Shown: positions 17,183 to 28,411 of the stretch, piece after piece
Layout: each line of letters begins with the position of its first letter
Position numbering within the stretch: position 1 is the stretch's first letter
Assembly (NCBI GenBank): GCA_022565695.1
Contig: JAIUME010000001.1
Span: 434,001 to 498,000, forward strand
DNA length: 64,000 nt
Direction: 5' to 3'
DNA from: Alcanivorax sp.
GTDB taxonomy: Bacteria > Pseudomonadota > Gammaproteobacteria > Pseudomonadales > Alcanivoracaceae
The notes under the pieces: model-generated
The model's database searches: none
What the model was told of the DNA's origin: nothing
Seen by the model: the letters and a program-made list of their open reading frames with translations, nothing else
Position numbers and translations under genes: made by a program

Positions 17183-17216
17183 AAAAAAGCCGCGGCGGAT
17201 AATGATCCGCCGCGGC
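17183..17216 (-). terminator. katG terminator
   Basis: GCCGCGGCGGAT (17189-17200), loop AATG, ATCCGCCGCGGC (17205-17216): a perfect 12-bp stem. Read on the minus strand it is followed by six U (A-run 17183-17188), a textbook intrinsic terminator 36 bases after the katG stop. It may also stop the converging hydrolase transcript. Confidence 0.9.
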
Positions 17217-17252
17217 TGCTTGGCACACATTCAATGTGTCATGTGCGCGGGT

Positions 17253-19741
<2,489 letters not shown>

Positions 19742-21853
19742 ATGCGTGACCTGGCAAGTGGATTGGGGTGGATGATCGGGGGCATCATCCTGCTGTTTTC
19801 GAGCAGCAATGTACTGGCGGGCGGCGGTGACTGCGGCCCGCCGGAGCGGGTGATTGATCGACAAGACCTGTACTGCGGCGGCTATTCCCTGCCGTTCCTG
19901 TCGCCCGGCAATGACAGCCGTTTCAATCTGCTATTGATGATGTGGGCGCATCATGGCGTGTCGGTTTCCGGGGCGCAAACGGAGGGCGAGTATGCGCCGC
20001 CCTCAGAGCCGCCATACGTGCATCACGATTTCCGTTGGCATCGCTATGATCAGTGGCGTGAGATGCAGCAGCAGGAATCCGACAGGCTGTCGACGGTCGC
20101 CGCATCAATCGGTGTTGCGCCACAACAGTTGGTGACAGTGCGAGAGCGCCTTGACGGTTATCTCTGGGGGCTTTGTGCCAGTAATGGTTATCGTGCATCG
20201 GCGGACTATCTTGAGGCGCTGCGGGATGCGGACATGCCAGAGGAAGACCGGATGGCCCTGGCCCATGCGCGACTGAGCATGGCCGGTCTCTGCACTGATC
20301 AACTTGACGAGGTATCTCTGCCCGACGTTTCAAAAGACGAGAATGCGATAGCGTTCAGTGAGTACCTGCGTGGCGTCGACTATTTTTACCGCGAACACCA
20401 TGCTGACGCGGCGGATACGTTTGCCAGGGCGAAAGACGCCTCGGCACCCTGGGTCGCGGAAACGGCAACCTATATGCAGGCCCGTGCGAGTCTGAATCTG
20501 GCCCAGCAAAGCGCCATCGAGCAGTGGCATTTCCAGCGTGAAAAGGCGGACAGAGACGAGCTGAGCCGGACGCACGCGTTGTTCGAGGCGTACCTGGCGG
20601 CGTTCCCTGACGGGCGATACGCCGCGTCGGCTGACGGGCTGTTCCGTCGCATTTACTGGCTGCAGGATGATCAGGTTGCTGCCGGGAAGGCCTATGCCGA
20701 GGCGCTGCTCAGTGCGGCGCCTGGCGAGCTGACCGCACTGGTGAGCGAGATTGATCTGCGCTATCTCGCCTATCAGGATGCGCTGGCGCCCATGCCGCTG
20801 CCGGCGCTCATGACGGCGCGGCAGCTGCAGGCGCTCCGCTCATGGTCCAGGCCCGATGAGCCGTTGTCTGCGGAGGGCATAAAGGAAAGTTACGCCGGTT
20901 TGTCTGACGCGGAGGCGCTGAGCGATCTGGTGGTGCTGGCCTGGTATCTTTTTTCACAGGAAGCCTACGACGCGGTGATTGCGCAGACAGACAATGACGA
21001 GTTGGATGCGCTCGACCTGGTGGGTTTCAGCAGAGCCATGTATCGGGGCATCGCGTTGCATCGTGAAGGCCGGTGGGCGCAGGCGGAGCAACATTGGCTG
21101 GCGCTGGCGGAGGTTGTCCGGGATGAACTGCCGTGGATGCAAGCCGTTGAACTGGGCCTGGCGATAGCGCTGGAAGGCGGCGAGCGCCTGCACGTGATGT
21201 TCGGGCCGGACTCGCCGGTACAGGAGCCGTCTTACCGTTTGCCCGCGATCTATTACACGGCGCCTGCAGAGGTCCTTGGACAGGTTATTGCAAACAGCGA
21301 TAACGTTGTCGAGCGTCGCGTTGCGAGGGCCCGCTTGCTGCGTGAACATCTTGCGCGGGGACAGTATCAGGCGTACCTGGCGGCGCGTGCCATTCCAGAA
21401 GACCCGGAAGATGCGGCGCACTGGAGCCGGTCCCATGAGGTGGTCGATGAGGATTATCCCTGCCCTGATACCCTCGCACTTGCTGAGCAATTGAGCGACA
21501 CGCCGCAAGCGCCGCGCCTGCTCAATTGCCTGGCGAATGTCATCGACCCTCGCAGAAACGACTCGCCCTTTACCTATCGCCCCCGTGGCCACAGTCCGGG
21601 GGGATTCCCGGATCAGTTTGCGGGATCACCCCGCAGCGCCATGAGTGTGTACATGGCAGTCATAGAGCGTGATGATGCCGCGCCAGACGACGAGGCGTAT
21701 GCATTGTATCGTGCGATCAATTGTTATCTCCGTGGCAGCAACAGGTGCGGTACCGAGCAAGTTGAACAGGCCACGCGGGCACGCTGGTTCTCGCGTTTGA
21801 AGAACCGGCATGCCGACACAGTCTGGGCCGAGCGTCAGAAGTACTACTGGTGA
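19742..21853 (+). CDS. Large hypothetical secreted/periplasmic helical-repeat protein
   Basis: A 703-residue protein with an N-terminal signal (GWMIGGIILLFSSSNVLAG, cleavage near residue 26) and a long, alanine-rich helical body with TPR-like rhythm (YFYREHHADAADTFARAKDA; LEAYLAAFPDGRYAASADGLFRRIYWL). Several Cys could pair in the periplasm. I cannot name a family. ATG 19742 has GAGGGAAG just upstream. Its stop overlaps the next gene's ATG (TGATG), so the two are translationally coupled and probably work together. Confidence 0.78.
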   Translation: MRDLASGLGWMIGGIILLFSSSNVLAGGGDCGPPERVIDRQDLYCGGYSLPFLSPGNDSRFNLLLMMWAHHGVSVSGAQTEGEYAPPSEPPYVHHDFRWHRYDQWREMQQQESDRLSTVAASIGVAPQQLVTVRERLDGYLWGLCASNGYRASADYLEALRDADMPEEDRMALAHARLSMAGLCTDQLDEVSLPDVSKDENAIAFSEYLRGVDYFYREHHADAADTFARAKDASAPWVAETATYMQARASLNLAQQSAIEQWHFQREKADRDELSRTHALFEAYLAAFPDGRYAASADGLFRRIYWLQDDQVAAGKAYAEALLSAAPGELTALVSEIDLRYLAYQDALAPMPLPALMTARQLQALRSWSRPDEPLSAEGIKESYAGLSDAEALSDLVVLAWYLFSQEAYDAVIAQTDNDELDALDLVGFSRAMYRGIALHREGRWAQAEQHWLALAEVVRDELPWMQAVELGLAIALEGGERLHVMFGPDSPVQEPSYRLPAIYYTAPAEVLGQVIANSDNVVERRVARARLLREHLARGQYQAYLAARAIPEDPEDAAHWSRSHEVVDEDYPCPDTLALAEQLSDTPQAPRLLNCLANVIDPRRNDSPFTYRPRGHSPGGFPDQFAGSPRSAMSVYMAVIERDDAAPDDEAYALYRAINCYLRGSNRCGTEQVEQATRARWFSRLKNRHADTVWAERQKYYW

Positions 21854-22602
21854 TGTGGCATCGGGCGGGCCTGCTGGTGTGTGCCGTCCTCCTGTTGGCG
21901 GGGTGTGCGCCGCCTGATGCGCCTCCCGGACATGTCGAGGCGGAGCGTTACGCTGCCTTCTGGCTTTGGGCAGGTGTGGCGCCCCAGGCCGTTGTGGACA
22001 CAGCCGAACGTCTCTACCTGTTGCAGGGGGAGCGTGTCCTTCACCGCGGTGAGGGGGTGATGCAGCCATTGGGGCCTTTGCCGCATGCTATGACCCACGA
22101 CTCGGTATGGTTGGTGTTTCGGTCGGAGACCATTGATCAGACAGATGAGAAAGTGCAGTTTTTTGTCAGCGCCATGCTGGGTGCAGCGCAGCGTTGGGAA
22201 CATCTCGGTACAGACATCGAAGGCGTACAGATCGACTTCGACGCGCGTACCTATGCGCTGGATGAGTATGCAGATTTCCTGCGCCGCGTGCGTGCCGCGC
22301 TGCCGGCGCGCTACAAGCTGAGTATTACCGGCCTGATGGACTGGGCCAGCACAGGCGGCGTCGAGACGCTGAACGATCTGGAAGGTGTGCTGGATGAGGT
22401 GGTCGTGCAAACGTATCAGGGCTGGCACACGGTGCCGGACTATGCGGCCTATCTTCCGGCTCTGACGAGGCTGACATTGCCCTTTCGCGTCGGCCTGATT
22501 CAGCATGGTCAGTGGGACCCCGCATGGGAGGCCCGGCTGGCCCGTAACCCGGCTTTCCGGGGCTGTGTTGTTTTCCTTATCAATGACGTTCCTGGCGAAT
22601 GA
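21853..22602 (+). CDS. DUF3142 lipoprotein
   Basis: A 249-residue exported protein with lipobox LLLAGC near residues 13-18. The mature part fits DUF3142: FWLWAGV near residue 38, VQIDFDARTYALDEYADFLRRV near 130-150, then KLSITGLMDW and DEVVVQTYQGW. The alternating strand-helix pattern and the IDFDA strand end resemble a TIM barrel with carboxylates at the active site, as in glycoside hydrolases, but no activity is established. Start ATG 21853 overlaps the upstream stop by one base (GTG 21850 is the alternative). Confidence 0.8.
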   Translation: MWHRAGLLVCAVLLLAGCAPPDAPPGHVEAERYAAFWLWAGVAPQAVVDTAERLYLLQGERVLHRGEGVMQPLGPLPHAMTHDSVWLVFRSETIDQTDEKVQFFVSAMLGAAQRWEHLGTDIEGVQIDFDARTYALDEYADFLRRVRAALPARYKLSITGLMDWASTGGVETLNDLEGVLDEVVVQTYQGWHTVPDYAAYLPALTRLTLPFRVGLIQHGQWDPAWEARLARNPAFRGCVVFLINDVPGE

Positions 22603-22630
22603 TTTTCCTGACCAGGCACAAGGAGCAGGT

Positions 22631-23182
22631 ATGAAACAGGGCAAGGTGCGTATGGCCATGGCGGCCGCTATGACAATCAGCATGGCGCTGGCGCCTGTCG
22701 CGCTGGCGGATCGACCGATCAGCCAGGGGCAGATCTATGCCGGCGCGCTGGTGTCGCAGTTCACGCTGGATGTGGACGGCATCAGTGACCGGCCACGCCC
22801 GCTCGGGGTGGTGGGTCGGCTGGGGTACTTTCTGACCGACCAGATCGCGCTGGAGGCGCGGGCGGGTACCGGGTTCGAGAAGGACCGGGTCAGTGGCATC
22901 AATACGGGGCTGGATCGGCTCTATGGCGGTTACCTGCTCGGGTTGCTGCCCTTGGGGGAGAGCTCGGCCTTCTATTGGGTGGCCGGTTACTCCGATGCCA
23001 GGGTGTCACTGTCTGGCGGTGGTGTGTCAGAGAAGGACTCCGCAGACGGGTTTTCCTACGGTGCGGGCTTTGATTTCTTTGCCTCTGACGGCATCGGTCT
23101 GAGTGCGGAGTACATCCGCTATCTGGACAAGGATGACTACGATCTGTACGCCATCAGCCTGGGTATGCGCTACAGCTTCTGA
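22631..23182 (+). CDS. Outer-membrane beta-barrel protein
   Basis: A 183-residue protein with a signal peptide (MAMAAAMTISMALAPVALA) and about eight amphipathic strands ending in YAISLGMRYSF, the terminal-Phe signature used by the BAM complex. It resembles the small OmpA-barrel/porin family. ATG 22631 has AAGGAG five bases upstream. It follows the DUF3142 gene by 28 bp and may be the third gene of that unit. The role is probably structural or adhesive and cannot be set from sequence. Confidence 0.82.
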   Translation: MKQGKVRMAMAAAMTISMALAPVALADRPISQGQIYAGALVSQFTLDVDGISDRPRPLGVVGRLGYFLTDQIALEARAGTGFEKDRVSGINTGLDRLYGGYLLGLLPLGESSAFYWVAGYSDARVSLSGGGVSEKDSADGFSYGAGFDFFASDGIGLSAEYIRYLDKDDYDLYAISLGMRYSF

Positions 23183-23304
23183 CGGTATACAGCCTGATTG
23201 GCCCTGCCGCCCCGCCAGGAAGGCATGACGGTCAGTCCGTTCTGCCTGCCTCGATTGTTACATTGACCGATGTAATAATCACAAGATGCTTGCAGGAGCC
23301 GCGT

Positions 23305-24453
23305 ATGTTGGGCCGACTCGACCCGGACAGGGTATTGAGACTGAAAAAATGGGGTTATCTGGCGTTCTGGCTGACGGTACTGCCGATTCTGCCTATGAGC
23401 GCGATGATTGGCCGCGAATCCGGCACCCAGGATTACTGGGCCTGGTTCATCTATGTGGTCATCTTCGGCATCGTGCCGATTCTGGATTACATCGTCGGCA
23501 AGGACCCGTCCAACCCGAACGAAGAGGTTCAGGTGCCTGCCATGACGGAAGAGCGCATCTATCGTGTGCTGACGTTGTTGATGGTGCCGATCTGGTTTGG
23601 CGTGCTGTTCTACAGCGGCTGGGTCTTTATCAACAACGATTACAGCTGGTTCGGCAAGTTGGGCTGGATCGTGTCCATCGGTACGGTCGGTGGTGTGATT
23701 GCCATCAACCTGGCGCATGAGCTGATTCACAAGGACCCGAAGATCGAGAACTGGGCCGGCGGGTTGCTGCTGGCCAGTGTGACCTATGCAGGGTTCAAGG
23801 TGGAGCATGTGCGTGGGCACCATGTCACCGTGTCCACGCCGGAAGATGCGTCTTCGTCCCGTTATGATCAGGGCGTTTACGCGTTTCTGTTGCGTGCCTT
23901 CCCGCACAACTTCGTCAATGCCTGGAAGCTCGAGGCGGCGTATCTGAAGCGCAAGGGCAAGCAGGTCATCAGCCGTCACAACGAGCTGATCTGGTGGTAT
24001 GCGATTTCTGCGGGCATGGCCGTGCTGTTCGGGCTGTTTTTCGGCTGGCTGGGTGTGGTGTTCTTCCTGGGTCAGAGTTTTGTGGCGGCGTTTACACTGG
24101 AAGTGATCAACTATATCGAGCACTACGGGCTGCATCGCCGGGTGCTGGAGAACGGTCGCTACGAGCGGGTGACGCCAGCGCACAGCTGGAATTCCAATTA
24201 CTTCCTCACCAATCTGGCGCTGTTCCAGTTGCAGCGGCACAGTGATCACCATGCCTATGCCAAGCGTCGCTATCAGGTGCTGCGGCATTATGAGGAAAGC
24301 CCGCAGCTGCCTGGCGGGTATGCCAGCATGTATGTCCTGGCGCTGTTCCCGCCGCTGTGGAAAAAGGTCATGAACCCCCGCGTCGCCGCCTACTACGAAG
24401 GCGAGATGGACCAGTTGTTCCGCAACAGCAAGCGAGTAAACAACATCGCCTGA
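23305..24453 (+). CDS. alkB: Alkane 1-monooxygenase AlkB
   Basis: An integral-membrane di-iron hydroxylase that converts n-alkanes to 1-alkanols with electrons from rubredoxin. The 382-residue product has six predicted helices and all histidine boxes: HELIH 138-142, EHVRGHH 167-173, NYIEHYG 269-275 (the hydrocarbon-hydroxylase signature) and RHSDHH 311-316. ATG 23305 has AGGAG upstream. No rubredoxin, rubredoxin reductase or AlkS-like regulator is adjacent, so electrons come from proteins encoded elsewhere. This is the main metabolic marker of the window. Confidence 0.97.
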   Translation: MLGRLDPDRVLRLKKWGYLAFWLTVLPILPMSAMIGRESGTQDYWAWFIYVVIFGIVPILDYIVGKDPSNPNEEVQVPAMTEERIYRVLTLLMVPIWFGVLFYSGWVFINNDYSWFGKLGWIVSIGTVGGVIAINLAHELIHKDPKIENWAGGLLLASVTYAGFKVEHVRGHHVTVSTPEDASSSRYDQGVYAFLLRAFPHNFVNAWKLEAAYLKRKGKQVISRHNELIWWYAISAGMAVLFGLFFGWLGVVFFLGQSFVAAFTLEVINYIEHYGLHRRVLENGRYERVTPAHSWNSNYFLTNLALFQLQRHSDHHAYAKRRYQVLRHYEESPQLPGGYASMYVLALFPPLWKKVMNPRVAAYYEGEMDQLFRNSKRVNNIA

Positions 24454-24463
24454 CCGCCAATGT

Positions 24464-24505
24464 GGTGCGCTTCCGTAGGGTGTGCTGAGCAAAGCGAAGC
24501 GCACC
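24464..24505. repeat. GGTGCGC intergenic repeat, copy A
   Basis: A 42-bp element bounded by perfect 10-bp inverted ends GGTGCGCTTC and GAAGCGCACC. Inside it CCGTAGGGTGTGCTGAGC is the reverse complement of the core seen in copies B and D. It lies 10 bases after the alkB stop. Confidence 0.75.
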
Positions 24506-24550
24506 GGCGTGCAGGATCTGCTTGGCCCTTGGCAGCGCGCCGAACTCTCT

Positions 24551-24619
24551 GGTGCGCTTCGCCGTTGGCTCAGCGCACCCTACGGGGGCTGCGCCAACGG
24601 CGAATCGGACTGGCGCACC
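24551..24619. repeat. GGTGCGC intergenic repeat, copy B (long form)
   Basis: Starts GGTGCGCTTCGCCGTTGG and ends with CCAACGGCGAA, eight other bases, then GCGCACC, so the arms pair over TTCGCCGTTGG/CCAACGGCGAA (11 bp perfect) plus GGTGCGC/GCGCACC. The first 35 bp match copy D at 34 positions. It can fold into a long cruciform or RNA hairpin. Confidence 0.75.
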
Positions 24620-24728
24620 TGACCACGCCGCACGCACCGCACCAACTACTTCTCCCGACTATTTCTCCCAACCGCTTCCCCCGGCCTTCTCTCCCGGCTT
24701 TGTGCTGTGCGCTTGGAGGTCCCCGGGG

Positions 24729-24763
24729 TGTGTTGAGCCAAGGGCGAATCAGACTGGCGCACC
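24729..24763. repeat. GGTGCGC intergenic repeat, copy C (half)
   Basis: Only the right half is present: TGTGTTGAGCCAAGGGCGAA followed by TCAGACTGGCGCACC. It closely matches the right arm of copy B (CGAATCGGACTGGCGCACC). Confidence 0.6.
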
Positions 24764-24842
24764 AGTGCACAGGCGCGCTGCACCTTCCTTGAAGGGCTTC
24801 CCCATTGTTTTTCCTGGCTTGGGCAGTGTACGGAAACTTTCT

Positions 24843-24877
24843 GGTGCGCTTCGCCGTTGGCTCAGCACACCCTACGG
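24843..24877. repeat. GGTGCGC intergenic repeat, copy D
   Basis: Matches copy B at 34 of 35 positions. It runs into the 3' end of the DUF5924 gene and supplies that gene's TAG stop (24874-24872 on the minus strand). Together copies A-D fill most of the 418-bp gap between alkB and the next gene; I see no coding sequence there. Confidence 0.75.
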
Positions 24878-25933
24878 CGGGGTTGGGGCCGGGGTCGGGG
24901 TTGCGGGTGGGGCGACGCGGAAGCGGAGGATGCCCAGGAGTTGGCCGCCTTCGGTGACGATCTGCACTTGCCAGCGGCCGGTGGGGTCGGCGGGGAAGTG
25001 GCGTTTGCGGGTCCAGGCGCGGTAGCCGGCTTCGCGGCCGCCGCGGATATCCAGTGCGATCTTGTCCACTTGTTGCCCTTCATGCCGCCAGACATGGTAG
25101 ATGCGTTCGTTGAGGCCCCGTGGGGCGTTGACGGCGGTGTAGGCGAACAGCCCGTTGTGTTGCAATGCGTCGGCGCTGATGTGGTTGATGCGCTCGCCCG
25201 GTGTGCGTTGCTGATTATCCAGTTCCGTGGTGATGGCCACATCGGTCAGACGCAGTGTTGCGGGCGGCACCCAGAGTTGTGCGGCCCACATGGTCACGCC
25301 CAGGCTGCCCAGCATCAGCGCCAGCAGGGGCACGCGCCACCAGCGTTTCAGGGGCACAGTCTGGGACAGGCTGGGGAACGACAGCAGCAGTGTGATGACC
25401 ATGGCCAGCACGTAGCTCTGGGAGGTGGTCAGGTGGATGATGATGGGCAGCGCGGTCAGCAGCACCGCGAACAATGTCAGGCTGTGGAAGCCGAGATAGA
25501 CCCAGCGCCGCTTGCTCAGCCACTTGTAGTAGAGCGGATCGATGATGGATACCAGCGCGCCAATAATGAGCAACCCGGTAAAGACGATCTGGCCGCTGGC
25601 CCAGGTGGTGCTGAAAAAGAAGAAGGGCAGCACGAAAAACAGGCTTTCCTGGTGCACCAGCTGGGTGGCAAATTTCAGCACCACGGGGGGCAGATCGAAG
25701 CCGAAGCGGCGGGCAATACCATCGCGCAGCAGGTTCTCCAGGGTCAGCCAGACCCAGCTTGCCAGCATCAGTGCTGCGATGACTTTGGCCAGCCCGGCCT
25801 GGCGATCCACCAGAATGAAGCTGGCCACCCCGGACAGGAAACCGAATAGCGCAAGCGTGCCCGGGTAGCGCTCGGCGAGCGCGACCAGACGCAGTACAAG
25901 GGGCCTTACGATAGCGGCGATGCGTGTCGACAT
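24872..25933 (-). CDS. DUF5924 family membrane protein with DUF2914 domain
   Basis: A 353-residue protein with about seven hydrophobic segments in residues ~25-240 (for example ESLFFVLPFFFFSTTWASGQ and IVFTGLLIIGALVSIIDPLYY) and a C-terminal soluble DUF2914 domain (IYHVWRHEGQQVDKIALDI, YRAWTRKRHFPADPTGRWQVQ split around residue 310). Function unknown. I start at ATG 25933 (MSTRIAAIVRPL); no strong ribosome site is seen. The C-terminal PPATPTPAPTPP tail and the TAG stop lie at or inside a repeat element, suggesting that the repeat trimmed or replaced the original end. Confidence 0.8.
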   Translation of the reverse strand: MSTRIAAIVRPLVLRLVALAERYPGTLALFGFLSGVASFILVDRQAGLAKVIAALMLASWVWLTLENLLRDGIARRFGFDLPPVVLKFATQLVHQESLFFVLPFFFFSTTWASGQIVFTGLLIIGALVSIIDPLYYKWLSKRRWVYLGFHSLTLFAVLLTALPIIIHLTTSQSYVLAMVITLLLSFPSLSQTVPLKRWWRVPLLALMLGSLGVTMWAAQLWVPPATLRLTDVAITTELDNQQRTPGERINHISADALQHNGLFAYTAVNAPRGLNERIYHVWRHEGQQVDKIALDIRGGREAGYRAWTRKRHFPADPTGRWQVQIVTEGGQLLGILRFRVAPPATPTPAPTPP

Positions 25934-26163
25934 GGCGCCATCATAGGGCAGTCTGCCCGCCCCGGCGCGCCCCACCTCACCCTTTTACGAAAGTTTTGTG
26001 CAGGCTCGTCACGGGCAGTCTCGTTGCAAGCGCTTGTACGCATGGGATGTTCGGGGTGGCATACAGTACGGTATTGAAGGTTGCACTGAAGGTGGCACTG
26101 AGCGTGCCGGAGCGGCATCATAGGCGCCCTATCGTTACAGCGTGGGCGCAGGGGTTCAGAGTC

Positions 26164-27144
26164 ATGCCGGATATTGTGGTGATGTTTTTCGTGCTGGGGC
26201 TGGTGGCCGGTCTGGCGCGGTCCGATCTGAGCATTCCGAAAGCCGCCTACGACATTCTCAGCCTGCTGCTGATGCTGACCATTGGTCTCAAAGGTGGCAT
26301 GGCGCTGCATGGCAATCTCACCTGGGTGCTGGTGCCGCAACTGCTGGGCGTGTTGCTGCTCGGGCTGACGTTGCCATTACTGCTGTTCCCGATCCTGACC
26401 CGGGTGGTGGGCCTGAGCCTGGCTAACAGCGCCAGCCTTACTGCCCATTACGGTTCGGTCAGTGCCGGCACCTTTGCGGTGGCGCTGGCGTTCGCGGAAA
26501 CCCAGCGGATGGAAATCGCCGGTGAAGTGACCCTGTATCTGGTACTGCTGGAACTGCCGGCGATTCTGATGGCGATGATGCTGTATCGCCACTTCCGTGA
26601 TCGTCGCGGCGGTGTCGGCGTGGCAACCGGCGCCGGTGAAGCAGTGCCGGAAGGCCAGCATCGGGGCGTGTCGCTCTGGCGCGAGGCCTTTACCAACCAG
26701 AGTGTGATCCTGCTGGTGGGCGGCGTGGTGATCGGCTGGATGTATGGCCCGCAGCAGGGCGCGCTGGTGACGGATCTGTTTACCGGGGGCTTCAAGGCAG
26801 TACTGGCGTTGTTTCTGCTGGAGATGGGGCTGGTAGCGTCGGGAACGTTGAGCAAATTGTCCCGGGGTGATACGCGGCTGGTGGTGTTCGCGCTGGTGGC
26901 GCCGATGCTGTTGGCGATACCGGGGATTCTGGTCGGGCACTGGCTGGGTCTGTCGCCGGGGTCGGTGCTGATTCTTGCCAGCCTCACGGCCAGCGCCTCC
27001 TACATCGCCGCACCCACGGCGGTGCGGAGTGCGATCCCGGAGGCGGATATCGGCCTGGCGATGTTGGCGGCGCTGGGCGTAACCTTCCCGTTCAATGTGA
27101 TTATCGGTATTCCGCTGTACTACCAGATCATTCAGTTGCTCTGA
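26164..27144 (+). CDS. SbtA-like sodium-dependent permease
   Basis: A 326-residue inner-membrane protein with about ten helices in two inverted halves. It fits the sodium-dependent bicarbonate permease (SbtA) family: IGLKGGMALHGN near residues 38-49, NSASLTAHYGSVSAGTFAVALAF near 87-109, and in the second half LASLTASASYIAAPTAVR. In cyanobacteria SbtA imports bicarbonate; in heterotrophs the substrate is not proven. ATG 26164 is used because the family starts here; 80 extra upstream residues are implausible. No SbtB/PII-like partner is adjacent. Confidence 0.85.
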   Translation: MPDIVVMFFVLGLVAGLARSDLSIPKAAYDILSLLLMLTIGLKGGMALHGNLTWVLVPQLLGVLLLGLTLPLLLFPILTRVVGLSLANSASLTAHYGSVSAGTFAVALAFAETQRMEIAGEVTLYLVLLELPAILMAMMLYRHFRDRRGGVGVATGAGEAVPEGQHRGVSLWREAFTNQSVILLVGGVVIGWMYGPQQGALVTDLFTGGFKAVLALFLLEMGLVASGTLSKLSRGDTRLVVFALVAPMLLAIPGILVGHWLGLSPGSVLILASLTASASYIAAPTAVRSAIPEADIGLAMLAALGVTFPFNVIIGIPLYYQIIQLL

Positions 27145-27188
27145 GCGCGGGCCCACAGGCAGGGCCGCGCGCGACTGCGCAGTGCCTG

Positions 27189-28316
27189 TCAGGACAGCTG
27201 CGTGAGTGCCTCGCGCAAACGCAGCACGGTACCGTCGATATCGTTAAGTTTGTCGAGGCCGAACAGGCCGACGCGGAAGGTCTTGAATCCTGCCGGCTCG
27301 TCACACATCAGCGGGACACCTGCAGCGGTCTGCAGGCCCTTGGCCAGAAACGCCTTGCCGGTGTGGATGGCGTCATCGTCGGTGTAACACACCACCACGC
27401 CGGGCGCTTCAAATCCGGTGGCGGCAACACTCTGGAAACCATGCTCTGCCATCATCGCCCGCACCTGACGGCCCAGGGTGCGCTGGGCTTCGGCGATCTT
27501 GTCGAGGCCGAGGGTGCGGGTTTCCAGCATGCTGTCGCGGAACTGCGTCAGGGCATCGGTGGGCATGGTGGCGTGATAGGCGTGGCCGCCGTTCTCATAG
27601 GCCTGCATGATCTGCAGCCACTTCTTCAGGTCGCAGGCGAAGCTGCTGCTGGTGGTGTCGTCGATGCGCGCCAGGGCTTTCTTGCTGAGCATGACCAGGG
27701 CGCTACAGGGTGAGGCACTCCAGCCTTTTTGCGGTGCGCTGATCAGCACATCCACGCCGGTGGCCTGCATGTCCACCCACAGGGTGCCGGAGGCGATGCA
27801 GTCCAGTACCAGCAAGCCGCCGACGGCGTGCACGGCATCGGCCATGGTGCGGAGGTAGTCGTCCGGCAGCAGCAGCCCGGCAGAGGTTTCCACGTGGGGG
27901 GCAAAGACCAGGTCCGGTTTGTTGGCGTGGATGCTGGCCACGACTTCGTCGATGGGCGCGGGCGCAAACGGAGCCCGTTCGTCCGCAGATATCTGGCGCG
28001 CCTTGAGCACGGTTTCCTCGGCGGGAATGTTGCCCATGTCGAAGATCTGGCTCCAGCGGTAGCTGAACCAGCCGTTGCGCACGACCAGGCAGTTGGCGTC
28101 GTTGGCGAATTGCCGGGCCACCGCTTCCATACCGTAGGTGCCGCCACCGGGCACCACCACTACGGCCTCGGCCTTGTACACGTCCTTGAGGTTGCTGGCG
28201 ATATCCCGCATCACCTGCTGGAAGGTCTGGGACATGTGGTTCAGGGAGCGGTCGTTGAAGACCACGGAATATTCGAGCAGACCGTCGGGGTCGACGCCGG
28301 GGAACTGGCGGGACAT
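27189..28316 (-). CDS. Class V PLP-dependent aminotransferase (alanine-glyoxylate type)
   Basis: A 375-residue fold-type I enzyme. PGGGTYGMEAVARQF near residues 55-70 binds the cofactor phosphate, LVLDCIASGTLWVDM carries the Asp that contacts the PLP nitrogen, and ISAPQKGWSASP carries the Schiff-base Lys. It is nearest to the alanine-glyoxylate / serine-pyruvate aminotransferase group; the amino donor and acceptor cannot be fixed from sequence. ATG 28316 has AGGAGA seven bases upstream. It lies downstream of recG on the same strand with a 95-bp gap that holds nothing obvious. Confidence 0.88.
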   Translation of the reverse strand: MSRQFPGVDPDGLLEYSVVFNDRSLNHMSQTFQQVMRDIASNLKDVYKAEAVVVVPGGGTYGMEAVARQFANDANCLVVRNGWFSYRWSQIFDMGNIPAEETVLKARQISADERAPFAPAPIDEVVASIHANKPDLVFAPHVETSAGLLLPDDYLRTMADAVHAVGGLLVLDCIASGTLWVDMQATGVDVLISAPQKGWSASPCSALVMLSKKALARIDDTTSSSFACDLKKWLQIMQAYENGGHAYHATMPTDALTQFRDSMLETRTLGLDKIAEAQRTLGRQVRAMMAEHGFQSVAATGFEAPGVVVCYTDDDAIHTGKAFLAKGLQTAAGVPLMCDEPAGFKTFRVGLFGLDKLNDIDGTVLRLREALTQLS

Positions 28317-28411
28317 TGTTTTTCTCCTGACAACAGACGTGTGAAAGCGACAGCAATGATGCCGGTTTTCACCGGGCAGGGCCAATCAGACGTCGGCCCA
28401 GGGCGTCAGCC

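Noticed and set aside
24464-24877. CRISPR array
   Set aside because: Repeats vary in length and orientation, spacers are irregular and no cas genes are present.
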